Assembly: GCA_038883475.1 (NCBI GenBank)
Contig: JAVZMA010000006.1
Coordinates: forward strand, 6,905-70,904
Source: JAVZLH01 sp038883475
GTDB taxonomy: Archaea; Thermoproteota; Bathyarchaeia; Bathyarchaeales; Bathycorpusculaceae
Direction of reading: 5' to 3'
Length of the DNA stretch: 64,000 nucleotides
The notes beneath the pieces are model-generated. The model was not told the DNA's origin. It ran no database searches and saw nothing but the letters and a program-made list of their open reading frames with translations. This document shows positions 33,705 to 42,004 of this stretch, in pieces (position 1 is the first letter of the stretch; every line of letters starts with the position of its first letter). Both the position numbers and the translations under genes were made by a program.

Positions 33705-34505
33705 ATGCCGAAAATAAAGGTAAAAGACATTAACATTTACTATGAAATACGCGGACAAGGCGCTCCTCTAGTAATGATAATGGGGTTAGGAGCAAACATA
33801 GACTGGTGGGATCCGAGGCTAATCAACGCGCTCTCAAGAAAATTGAAGCTCATTTTATTTGACAACAGAGGAGCTGGACGAACGGACATATCTGACAAGC
33901 CATACACCATCAAACTGTTTGCCGAAGACACCGCAAACCTAATGGACGCTTTGGGTTTTACCCGAGCCAATGTTCTGGGGCTTTCCATGGGAGGAATGAT
34001 AGCTCAAGAATTCGCGTTAAACTATCCGGAAAAAGTCGAGAAGCTGGTTCTTTGTTCAACTTTCTGCGGAGGCGCAAAAGCTGTTCAACCATCTCCAGAA
34101 GTGTTGGAAATGCTTACAGTTGACAGAAGCAAATTGTCTCCAGAGGAAATAGCCAAAATTATGGTCAAGCTTATTTTCACAGAGGACTTTATCAAAAACA
34201 ATCCTTTGTTTATTAAACTTTCAATCCAGCAGATGGTTAAGGCTCCAATTTCAAATGAAGCCTTCTTGCGTCAATTGGACGCCATAGCAGGGTTTGACAC
34301 TTACGATAGGTTGCCGCAGATTAAGGCGCCCACGCTGGTGTTGCATGGCAAACGGGACATTCTTGTGCCGCCGGAGAACGGCGCAATATTGGCTGAGGCT
34401 ATACCGAACGCTAAACTTGTTTACTTCGAGAACTCTGCACATGGGCTTTCAGAAGAAATTGACAAAGTTGCTAGCGTCTTGTTAGATTTCCTCACAAAAT
34501 CATAG
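33705..34505 (+). CDS. Alpha/beta-hydrolase
   Basis: 266 residues with the complete fold. The oxyanion strand is MIMGLGANIDWWDP, the nucleophile elbow GLSMGG, the acid in LHGKRDILVPPENG, and the histidine in NSAHGLSEE. It belongs to the broad esterase/haloperoxidase/3-oxoadipate-enol-lactonase group; the substrate cannot be assigned. A TATA-like ACTTTATACG lies about 40 nt upstream, and GAGAGGT precedes the ATG. Confidence 0.9.
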   Translation: MPKIKVKDINIYYEIRGQGAPLVMIMGLGANIDWWDPRLINALSRKLKLILFDNRGAGRTDISDKPYTIKLFAEDTANLMDALGFTRANVLGLSMGGMIAQEFALNYPEKVEKLVLCSTFCGGAKAVQPSPEVLEMLTVDRSKLSPEEIAKIMVKLIFTEDFIKNNPLFIKLSIQQMVKAPISNEAFLRQLDAIAGFDTYDRLPQIKAPTLVLHGKRDILVPPENGAILAEAIPNAKLVYFENSAHGLSEEIDKVASVLLDFLTKS

Positions 34506-34579
34506 CCGAGCCCATCCAGCCTAAACACACTTATACCCTTTTTCTCACATTACATGCACACAAAAAGGGAAAATTAAAC

Positions 34580-35332
34580 ATGCCATGCACAATCGAGATT
34601 TACGAAAAACCGAAACTAAACAACCCAGTTTTAATCGAAGGATTACCAGGCATAGGATTCATAGCTAACATTGCAGCCTTACACTTGATTAGTGAGTTGA
34701 AAGCTAAGCTTTTTGCTGAAATCTCTTCTGCATCCTTCCAAGATTTGGCGGTGACAACGGAAACTGGTGGTGCACGTTCTCCGATAAACGAACTCTACTA
34801 TTATAAAGGCTCAGGTGAAAACCGCGACCTAATCATTTGGTATGGAAACACGCAAGCCCTAACAACTTTTGGGCAGTATGAGCTTTGCGGACGTGTTTTA
34901 GACATAGCCCATGAACTGGGTTGTCGCTTCTTAATAACGTTGGGAGGGTACAAGCAAGACGAGATAAAAGAAACTCCGACAATTTACTGCGCCGCCTCAG
35001 ACCATGAAACCTTAAAGGAAGCCCTAAGCCTCGGAACAAAAGTTATGGTTGGACAAATATTCGGCGTCGCGGGTCTCCTAATAGGGCTTGGTAGGCTAAG
35101 AGGTTTTAGAGGCTTCTCACTTTTGGTTGAAACTCAAGGCATGTATCCAGATGCAAACGGGGCACGTTACGCTCTGTCAGCGCTTTGCAAACATCTGAAA
35201 TTGAACGTTGACTTGTCAAGGCTTGATGCCGCGGCTGAAGAGACGAAGAAAATATTGGAATCCTTTGGGATGATTAGAACTGTTGGAGAAGAAAAGAAGA
35301 AAGAGGAGCAGCAGTTCCGCTGGTTTGTCTAA
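34580..35332 (+). CDS. PAC2-family proteasome assembly chaperone-like protein
   Basis: 250 residues of the PAC2 family: NPVLIEGLPGIGFIANIAALHLI, then LITLGGYKQDEIKETPTIYCAASD and GVAGLLIGLGRLRGFRGFSLLVETQGMYPD. Archaeal homologues (PbaA/PbaB) assist 20S proteasome alpha-ring assembly. A charged linker (KKKEEQQ) leads to a C-terminal W-F-V, a near match to the HbYX motif by which such chaperones and proteasome activators dock on alpha rings. It ends 4 bp inside the convergent Sm-like gene. Confidence 0.87.
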   Translation: MPCTIEIYEKPKLNNPVLIEGLPGIGFIANIAALHLISELKAKLFAEISSASFQDLAVTTETGGARSPINELYYYKGSGENRDLIIWYGNTQALTTFGQYELCGRVLDIAHELGCRFLITLGGYKQDEIKETPTIYCAASDHETLKEALSLGTKVMVGQIFGVAGLLIGLGRLRGFRGFSLLVETQGMYPDANGARYALSALCKHLKLNVDLSRLDAAAEETKKILESFGMIRTVGEEKKKEEQQFRWFV

Positions 35333-35751
35333 CCTTTAATTTCGCTAACGAATTGCTCGTAAACTCTTTGTACCCGTTCAGCAGCCGGTCCTGACCCTTC
35401 AACCACGCCTTTATCTGTTACCTTAACCTTGTCCATAACCCATATGAACCCCTTATCCTCGTAAAGCTTAACCATTGTTGGAAAGACTTTTTCAAGGCGG
35501 TCTGCCAAGGCTTTTAAGTCGAAGGGTTTTTCCGCACTTATTATTTGGGCTACTGCCCTACCATTTAAAAACACCCTGTGCAATGTTCTTCCCTCTTCGT
35601 CCTTTGCGTCTGCAAGGCAAAGGCTTAACGTGTCAGGGTTTATGCCAATCAACGAACCGCTATAAGTTTTTCCCGTTGTGGTTGTAACCATAACATTTTT
35701 ATCTACTAATGCTGCAACTTCCGTGAAGAATTTTCTCTGCGCCACAGACAC
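35329..35751 (-). CDS. Sm-like protein with C-terminal extension (SmAP3-like)
   Basis: 140 residues from the GTG at 35751, which is preceded by AGTGGAGGT; the frame is open to 35790. An Sm fold fills residues 1-75 (VDKNVMVTTTTGKTYSGSLIGINPDTLSLCLADA, then FLNGRAVAQI, a diverged Sm2 motif). It is followed by a roughly 65-residue alpha/beta domain (FDLKALADRLEKVFPTMVKLYEDKGFIWVMDKVKV). This two-domain plan is that of crenarchaeal SmAP3. It differs from the plain LSm at 4015-4248. Confidence 0.85.
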   Translation of the reverse strand: MSVAQRKFFTEVAALVDKNVMVTTTTGKTYSGSLIGINPDTLSLCLADAKDEEGRTLHRVFLNGRAVAQIISAEKPFDLKALADRLEKVFPTMVKLYEDKGFIWVMDKVKVTDKGVVEGSGPAAERVQRVYEQFVSEIKG

Positions 35752-35801
35752 TTTTAAACCTCCACTCTGAATATGGAATTGTAGAACCACTATTTAGGAT
35801 T

Positions 35802-36335
35802 TTAAAATAAACGTTTTCTCTGGGGGGCAGATTGCAAAGTCTGGATGTCGTCAGCCAGATATGTCAAGTTAAATGGCTTTAGTATAATTCCTGTTTTTAA
35901 GCTCACAATGAATGATTGAACGTCGCTAACAAAGTCTGCGAATTCAACAATAAACTCTCGCATAAAATTTGCGTATTTCGAATAATCTTTATGAAATGAT
36001 ATCATGACGGCATCTTTTCCTAAACCTTCTCCATCTGAGGCAAAAATTACGTTCGGATGTTTCTTAAGCCATTCTTTGGCAAGTGTGAGTTTTTCATCAA
36101 CCCGTTCTTTGTTGTAAGTTGTTGCCCTTGCAAAGGTGATTGCCAAAATTTCATAGCCGATTCTGCTTAAATCCGGAACGATTGTGTAACTTTTAATGTA
36201 TTTCTCAAGATTCTTCCTAAGCCTAGTCACTGTGGGTTGAGATAAACCAATTGCCTTAGCAAGTTCCCTATCGCTTCTTTTTGAATTACGGAGCAATTCC
36301 TTCAAAAGCGCTAACAAATTTTCTTCTTTCAACAT
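35802..36335 (-). CDS. Lrp/AsnC-like transcriptional regulator
   Basis: 177 residues. The helix-turn-helix (about 8-50) reads SDRELAKAIGLSQPTVTRLRKNLEKY. It is followed by a diverged RAM-like alpha/beta domain (YEILAITFARATTYNKE). The ligand is not predictable. It lies 43 bp downstream of the sugar nucleotidyltransferase gene on the same strand. Confidence 0.8.
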   Translation of the reverse strand: MLKEENLLALLKELLRNSKRSDRELAKAIGLSQPTVTRLRKNLEKYIKSYTIVPDLSRIGYEILAITFARATTYNKERVDEKLTLAKEWLKKHPNVIFASDGEGLGKDAVMISFHKDYSKYANFMREFIVEFADFVSDVQSFIVSLKTGIILKPFNLTYLADDIQTLQSAPQRKRLF

Positions 36336-36378
36336 TACCTCAAAAAGAAACGTAATGCCCTATTAACACTTTCGGAGT

Positions 36379-37665
36379 TCAAACTTTGAATTTTAATTCC
36401 CTTTTCTCAAGACTTTGACGCGCCAGCACCACAGCATTAGGCGGCAAATCCCTCTCTACAACGACATTCGGACCAACCCATGTGTTAACTCCAACTTTGA
36501 CGCCGGGCATGAAAAGCGCGTTTATTCCAGTTTTCACATTATCGCCCAAAAAGGCTCCCAACTTCTTCCTTCCACTGTCTACAACCTTATCTTTCACCAT
36601 CATTTTAATCGTGTTCGCATCAAGTCTGTAGTTTGCGGTTATTGTTCCCGCTCCGAAATTGCAGTTTTCGCCTATAACACTGTCGCCCACATATGACAAG
36701 TGTCCTATATGCGTTTTATCCATGATTATACTGTTTTTTATTTCGCAAGCGTTTCCTATGCGAACCTCTTTGCCGATGCTTGTGTATGGGCGTATGTAAC
36801 AGTTTGGTCCTATGTCGCTTTCTTCGTCTATAAACGTGGGCCCTTCAATATAGGCTCCCGAGCGTATGCGGGCATTGTCAGCCACTGTTACTGGTCCAAT
36901 TAGGTGTGCCCCTTCCTCTACAAAGCCATAAACTTCATGCTTCATCCTTGTCAAGACCCAGCGGTTTGCTTCCAGCAAATCCCATGGTCTGCCGATGTCT
37001 ATCCAATCGTCAGCGGGGATTTGGGCGGCTAAGACTGGCATTTTATCTTTCAGCAGCATTGACATTGTGTCTGTTATTTCCCATTCACCCCTAACAGAAG
37101 CTGCTGTCCTCTTTATTTTGTCAAAAATTTCTTCTGTGAATACGTAAATGCCCGCGTTCGCCAATTTTGAAGGGGCTTCGCCTCGGCTCGGCTTCTCAAC
37201 TATTCTTTTTACGCGATTATCCTTGTCAAGCTCTACTATGCCATAATCTTCCGTCTTATCCACGGGAACAACAGCCATGGAAGCGGCTGGTTTTTCCTTC
37301 TTATGAAGGTTAATCACGCTTTTAACTGCCTCTGCTGTAAAGAGCAAATCTCCATAAGCCACCAAAAACTCGCCTTTTACGTATGGCTCAGCGGCGCCTA
37401 TGGCGTTGCCTGTTCCCTTAACAGCCTCCTGTTCAACGTACTCAATTTTTAAGCCAAAATCCTTTCCATTTCCAAAATAATTGCGAATTTTCTCCTCCAT
37501 GTAATGAATGACAATTAATGTTTCTTCTATTCCAGCAGTTTTTAGCGCGTCCAAACAATGTTCGAGTATGGGTTTTCCACCAAGCTTTATCAAGTGTTTA
37601 GGTCTTGTTGTCGTAACTGGCTGAAGCCTAACGCCTTCTCCAGCTGCTAAAACAACAGCCTTCAC
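36379..37665 (-). CDS. Bifunctional sugar-1-phosphate nucleotidylyltransferase / acetyltransferase (GlmU-like)
   Basis: 428 residues. The N-terminal nucleotidyltransferase domain (1-230) has LAAGEGVRLQPVTTTRPKHLIKLGGKPILEH. A left-handed beta-helix of hexapeptide repeats (about 250-400; VGDSVIGENCNFGAGTITANYR, VKTGINALFMPGVKVGVNTWVGP) is the acetyltransferase part. Archaeal proteins of this plan convert glucosamine-1-phosphate to UDP-GlcNAc, and some also make dTDP- or UDP-glucose. The GlmM-type mutase gene overlaps its start as ATGA, which supports the UDP-GlcNAc route for glycosylation. Confidence 0.9.
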   Translation of the reverse strand: MKAVVLAAGEGVRLQPVTTTRPKHLIKLGGKPILEHCLDALKTAGIEETLIVIHYMEEKIRNYFGNGKDFGLKIEYVEQEAVKGTGNAIGAAEPYVKGEFLVAYGDLLFTAEAVKSVINLHKKEKPAASMAVVPVDKTEDYGIVELDKDNRVKRIVEKPSRGEAPSKLANAGIYVFTEEIFDKIKRTAASVRGEWEITDTMSMLLKDKMPVLAAQIPADDWIDIGRPWDLLEANRWVLTRMKHEVYGFVEEGAHLIGPVTVADNARIRSGAYIEGPTFIDEESDIGPNCYIRPYTSIGKEVRIGNACEIKNSIIMDKTHIGHLSYVGDSVIGENCNFGAGTITANYRLDANTIKMMVKDKVVDSGRKKLGAFLGDNVKTGINALFMPGVKVGVNTWVGPNVVVERDLPPNAVVLARQSLEKRELKFKV

Positions 37666-39026
37666 CTTTTCTGTCCTCCAACAATTTTCCTAACTAATTT
37701 TAGACTATTTCCCATTATTTCCTTAGCTGCTTTCCTTGATTCACCTTCAACAGTCAACCTTATAAGCGGCTCCGTCCCAGAAGCCCTAACAAGAACCCAT
37801 CCATTTTTAAGCGCCAACCGCACACCATCTATACTTGAAAAATCTTTGTAGTCGGGGAAGGCAGCTTTAAGTTTCTCTCCGACTTTTTCAACAACTTTAT
37901 ATTTTATTTCATTTTTGCAGGCAACATTCTTTCTAACAACTGGATACTGAGGCACTTCGGAAATAAACTCTGTTAACCTTTTTCCTTCGTTTTCTAAGGC
38001 TTTTAGAAGCAAAACTGATGACAATATTCCATCTGGACAGTAGTGGAAACGCGGATGCACCCATGCACCGCATGGTTCACCGCCGAAGACGGCGCCATAC
38101 CTTTTTATTGCTTCTGTGATGTAGATGTCTCCTACCTTAGTTCGCATGACATTGCCTCCGTAAGCTTCCACCATTCTTTCTATGCACATGGAAGCCTCTA
38201 CGTTTGTCACAACTGTTCCGCCTCTTGTTTTCTTAGAAGCGTAGGCTGCGTAAGCTGCCAGAACATGGTCAAAACTTACAAAATTGCCTTTCTCGTCTAT
38301 GAAGGCTGTTCTGTCTCCGTCTCCGTCGTAGGCTATTCCCAAATCTGCATTTAATTCTTTCACAATTTTTGCTAGGGGTTTTAGGGATTCAGCGTCTGGC
38401 TCTGGGCTTCTTGCCGGGAAGAAACCGTCTGGCTGCGCGTTTATGGCTGTTACTTTACATCCTAATTCTGTGAAGGTTTTTGGTGCAAGATGGTATGTTG
38501 CTCCGCATCCGCAGTCGACAACAACACGCCATTCTCTGTCAAGTTTCACGTTCGCTTTCAGCATATCAATGTATAAGCGGCTTTCATCCTTCGATGATGC
38601 CTCACCGACACCTTCCCACTCAACCAGCCTGAAACTTTCTTCCCTAACAATTTTTTCAATTTCATCTTGGCTTTCTTCACTATAAGACGCGCTGTCACTG
38701 CCAAAAACTTTAATCCCATTATATTGTGGCGGGTTATGGGAAGCAGTTATCATCACACCAGCATCAGCACTCAGCTGTTTAGTCAAATACGCTAAAACAG
38801 GAGTCGGCAAAACCCCCAAACATTCAACGTCAGCGCCTCCCGCCAAAAGTCCAGAGACAAGCGCGTCTTCAAGCATTAAACCAGAAACCCTAGTGTCCCT
38901 TGCTACAAACACTTTTTTGGCTTTGGAAAATGTTGCAACCGCCAACCCTATCTTCGCCGCTAACAACGGCGTTAAATCAACGTTAACCAAACCTCGCACT
39001 CCAGAGCTGCCAAAGAGCTTTGACAA
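37662..39026 (-). CDS. glmM: Phosphoglucosamine mutase / phosphohexomutase
   Basis: 454 residues, full length. The N-terminus LFGSSGVRG, phosphoserine loop ITASHNPPQYNGIK, metal-binding DGDGDRTAF, sugar-specificity GEPCGAW and phosphate-binding RASGTEPLIR are all present. It isomerises glucosamine-6-phosphate to the 1-phosphate, feeding the overlapping nucleotidyltransferase gene. Phosphomannomutase activity is possible too, since the archaeal family is broad. Confidence 0.92.
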   Translation of the reverse strand: MSKLFGSSGVRGLVNVDLTPLLAAKIGLAVATFSKAKKVFVARDTRVSGLMLEDALVSGLLAGGADVECLGVLPTPVLAYLTKQLSADAGVMITASHNPPQYNGIKVFGSDSASYSEESQDEIEKIVREESFRLVEWEGVGEASSKDESRLYIDMLKANVKLDREWRVVVDCGCGATYHLAPKTFTELGCKVTAINAQPDGFFPARSPEPDAESLKPLAKIVKELNADLGIAYDGDGDRTAFIDEKGNFVSFDHVLAAYAAYASKKTRGGTVVTNVEASMCIERMVEAYGGNVMRTKVGDIYITEAIKRYGAVFGGEPCGAWVHPRFHYCPDGILSSVLLLKALENEGKRLTEFISEVPQYPVVRKNVACKNEIKYKVVEKVGEKLKAAFPDYKDFSSIDGVRLALKNGWVLVRASGTEPLIRLTVEGESRKAAKEIMGNSLKLVRKIVGGQKR

Positions 39027-39110
39027 TTATAAGCCTCTCTGCAATTTGCGCTATTGTTAAATGTGCGAAAGCGCCTAAAATAATTTAGCAAAACTATTCA
39101 AAGTTTGCTG

Positions 39111-40223
39111 TCAAAGCAAGCTTTCTTTCATCTTTTCAAGGAACTCTATGAGTTTTCTCCGCGTTGGATGCAGTCCCTCTGGATTTGATATGTAGTAGGC
39201 TGCGACGGCGTTCGCCAACATTAGCCTGCAACCATCTGAAAGACCGCAAGCACTCCCAATTATGTTTCCAGCATTCCAAGCGTCTCCAGCTCCAGTGGCT
39301 CTTAAAACTGGCACCTTAAAGGATGGAATAAATGTTTCCTTCTTTTTTGTGAACGTGGCGGCAAAGCTTGTTGCATGCAAGTCGATCCTTGCAGACAAGT
39401 TTTTTGCAAGGGTACGCGCAGACTCTTTCGCCAGCTCCTCAAAGCTCATTTTTACTTCCAACTCTCTTATTTTGTTGCTTAATTGTGATGCATAACAGTA
39501 CGCCTCATTTTCGTTCACGCTCAGCACATCAACGTATTGACTTTGCAAAACATCCTTCACAAGTTCTGGAATCTTCTCCTTGTTTGGGGTTGGGTCTGCA
39601 GTGTCATAATAGGTTTTGCCTTTCCCCTTCTCCTTTACACGTTTAAAAACGGTTCTGGCTAGTTCCGTGCCGAAGCGTCTGGTTCCAGCCCAGTTGAAGA
39701 CACAAACGTAATCTGCGTTTTCAATAGCCTCAAAGTCCTCTTCATATAGGTATTGTGGTCCAAAATCTGCGAGACTGCCGACATCTCTAAGCATGACGTT
39801 TGCCCTGCCACCTTCGGTTTTGAATTCTAGGGCAGTTGTCAATGATGGTTTTTCAAAAATTTTGACATGGGAAAAATCCACCTTCCCCTTTCTAAGATAG
39901 AACCTAACCATGTGCTTCCCAAGTTTGTTTGTGCATATTATTGGCGTGACTTTAGCGCCTAAGGCGGCGAGGGCTGCGGCTGTGTTTACGGCGTTTCCGC
40001 CTCTAAGCTCCGTTTGTGTTATTCCATCGATGCTTCCACCCTTTCTCCCCACCACATCGTTGACTTGCTTTATGAAAGTTTTAGGGCTATTTTGAAGCGT
40101 TACCAAACGGTCGGTGAAAAAGTCGGGCATAACAACAACACTTAATTTCTGAATTTCACCTTCCAAGAACGTTTTCAGTTCATTAAAAAGCTCAGCAGAC
40201 AAGCATGGTTCACCTAAGCACAA
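39111..40223 (-). CDS. PfkB/ribokinase-family carbohydrate kinase
   Basis: 370 residues, somewhat long for the family. The sugar-binding GGNAVNTAAALAALGAKV and the C-terminal ATP/catalytic signature ATGAGDAWNAGNIIGSA with the GAGD aspartate are present. The specific substrate (ribose, fructose-phosphate, nucleoside) is not evident. It lies 84 bp upstream of glmM on the same strand. Confidence 0.88.
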   Translation of the reverse strand: MCLGEPCLSAELFNELKTFLEGEIQKLSVVVMPDFFTDRLVTLQNSPKTFIKQVNDVVGRKGGSIDGITQTELRGGNAVNTAAALAALGAKVTPIICTNKLGKHMVRFYLRKGKVDFSHVKIFEKPSLTTALEFKTEGGRANVMLRDVGSLADFGPQYLYEEDFEAIENADYVCVFNWAGTRRFGTELARTVFKRVKEKGKGKTYYDTADPTPNKEKIPELVKDVLQSQYVDVLSVNENEAYCYASQLSNKIRELEVKMSFEELAKESARTLAKNLSARIDLHATSFAATFTKKKETFIPSFKVPVLRATGAGDAWNAGNIIGSACGLSDGCRLMLANAVAAYYISNPEGLHPTRRKLIEFLEKMKESLL

Positions 40224-40321
40224 TATTTTTCACATGCAGATAACATTTTTTCATAAAGTATTTTAATGGGTTCTCACGTATAGGGTTAACTTCGTTGACA
40301 AAGGTTTGGAGAGAAACATCT

Positions 40322-40531
40322 GTGAAGTTTAAAACTGAAATATCCTTGCTCATTCTGTCCATAGCACTTTACATTTTAAGCGCCTTTTGCTATTCTTACG
40401 AGGCTTCCACGGAAGGAACCGCAAGCGTGTATTATCCATACCAAAATTACGCTGTGCCATTAACGGTGATCGCCTCGACGCTTTTGCTGGTAGCCGCAAT
40501 TTTGTACTCAAAAAGGCAGAAGCAAAGCTGA
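40322..40531 (+). CDS. Small two-span membrane protein
   Basis: 69 residues from a GTG at 40322, with GGAGAG about 9 nt upstream; a TTG at 40295 is also open. The protein has two hydrophobic segments (ISLLILSIALYILSAFCY and VPLTVIASTLLLVAAILY) with a short polar loop and a lysine-rich tail. I recognise no family. It is divergent from the PfkB gene and convergent with the prepilin peptidase gene. Confidence 0.55.
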   Translation: MKFKTEISLLILSIALYILSAFCYSYEASTEGTASVYYPYQNYAVPLTVIASTLLLVAAILYSKRQKQS

Positions 40532-40559
40532 AAACAAGCATTAGCGCTTTGCCAGTTTT

Positions 40560-41372
40560 CTATTTAAGCAAGAGGCGAATACAAACCCAGACGATGTCGC
40601 CCACGACTAGGGCTAGAATTAAGCCGGCTGTTATGAAAATCAGCATGGGCAGTCCCGGCGTCGCCCAAACTTTGTCGTCGATTTTTCCCTCTTCAACAGC
40701 CTTTGCTAATCTTTGAACTATGGCATCTCTGCCCTCATCTTTTGGTATGAGAATAAGCTTTCTTTTCAGCATATCTTCTGCTAGATCCTCCATTGGGTAA
40801 ATATGCCATTTGTCCCTCAATTTGTCGACGGAAACCTTGTAGCCTGTCAGCAAAACCAGAATTTTTTTCCCAAAAGATGCTTCATAGCCTTCAAAAAGCC
40901 TTTTGCCAGTTCTCCAATGCCAAAAAATGTTACGAAATAACATGTAAATTGCAGTTGCGGCTGCAAGCAGCACAGCATTGCTAAAGACGGTCATCGGGAA
41001 AAAAATTTGAGAGGTCGGTGATGGCGTTCCAGATAGGGGTTGGAACAGTTCTTGCGGGTAAAATGGTAGGGCAAGCGCCAAACAAATTAAAGCTTTTGCG
41101 TCAGCTCCGCCAAATCCCCCTGTATAGAATAGTATTATGGCGAAGGTTGCGGTTAAGCCGAAGCATAAGCCATAAAGAAGCAGTTTCTGTGAGTTTCCGT
41201 AGAGGAGCAGTTCAATTGCGGTCAACATGAAGGCTGGTGGCGCGTAGAACAGCCATACGGTGTTGCTTACTTCGCGGGTTTTAAAATCACTCCAAGAAGC
41301 GTAGGTTAAAAAGCCTACTGATGTTAGCAGCTTTGCAACGTTTATCAATGAGATCAATTGCATTTTTGGCAC
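40560..41372 (-). CDS. Archaeal prepilin/prearchaellin peptidase (A24 family)
   Basis: 270 residues with about six spans. The A24 catalytic aspartates sit in YASWSDFKTREVSNTVW and in GGFGGADAKALICLALALPF (GxHyD-type motif reads G-G-A-D). Between the last spans is a roughly 80-residue cytosolic insertion (FEGYEASFGKKILVLLTGYKVSV). It would cut class III leaders of pilins. It is the only such enzyme in the window and could serve both pilus-like loci; the typical pilin gene lies 101 bp upstream. Confidence 0.88.
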   Translation of the reverse strand: MPKMQLISLINVAKLLTSVGFLTYASWSDFKTREVSNTVWLFYAPPAFMLTAIELLLYGNSQKLLLYGLCFGLTATFAIILFYTGGFGGADAKALICLALALPFYPQELFQPLSGTPSPTSQIFFPMTVFSNAVLLAAATAIYMLFRNIFWHWRTGKRLFEGYEASFGKKILVLLTGYKVSVDKLRDKWHIYPMEDLAEDMLKRKLILIPKDEGRDAIVQRLAKAVEEGKIDDKVWATPGLPMLIFITAGLILALVVGDIVWVCIRLLLK

Positions 41373-41473
41373 CGATTATTAGAGCTTACATAATTGGCAT
41401 TAATTGTTTTTGATGGTTAAAAGTGAGAGAAATAGTTTACGTGTATTTTTGGTTTTACGTTTGTTATTGGCGG

Positions 41474-41902
41474 TTATGGTGCTTCGTTGAACTCTAATGC
41501 GGCTCCGGTGCTGGGAACCACTTTGAAGTAATATCTTACGTTATCTACCCAACTATAATTTATTGTTAATGTAGCAGTGCCGCCATTGGCGGCGACAGGA
41601 GCGTTTTTCGGTGAAAATTCAACGCTTGTGAGGTTCGCTGCTGAAGTACCGATGTAAACAGCGCTTATTGTTGCGTCAGACGTCCCAGTGTTTCTGATAT
41701 AAATCGTTATTGTGTTGCTGTCAGGCCATGCAACTGCATCTTTAGAGAGCATTACTCCTGCTTGTTGTCCTGCGCTGCTCATGTATGTCATTACCCAAGC
41801 GTAGGTTACAACTATGGCTGCCACGGCTATAACTATCAGTAGGAGTGTGGCTAGTATTGGCGATATGGCTTTTCTTGATTTTAACATGTTTTTGGTTGTC
41901 AT
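41474..41902 (-). CDS. Archaeal type IV pilin (Pilin_N family)
   Basis: 142 residues. The leader KSRKAISPILATLLLIVIAVAAIVVTYAW is the textbook archaeal pilin N-terminus; cleavage is likely near KSRK/A. The mature domain is a small beta-sandwich (NTITIYIRNTGTSDATISAVYIG). An AAAGGTG site precedes the ATG. It sits between the prepilin peptidase and the large surface proteins. I take it as the major pilin of locus 2; nothing equally typical is seen in locus 1. Confidence 0.88.
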   Translation of the reverse strand: MTTKNMLKSRKAISPILATLLLIVIAVAAIVVTYAWVMTYMSSAGQQAGVMLSKDAVAWPDSNTITIYIRNTGTSDATISAVYIGTSAANLTSVEFSPKNAPVAANGGTATLTINYSWVDNVRYYFKVVPSTGAALEFNEAP

Positions 41903-42004
41903 GTTTTCACCTTTGCTGTTTAGGAAATCTGAAGATTACTTATTTAACTTCTATGAACTTAAAATCCACATTTAGGATAACTCTAAAACTGAATGTTACC
42001 TGTT

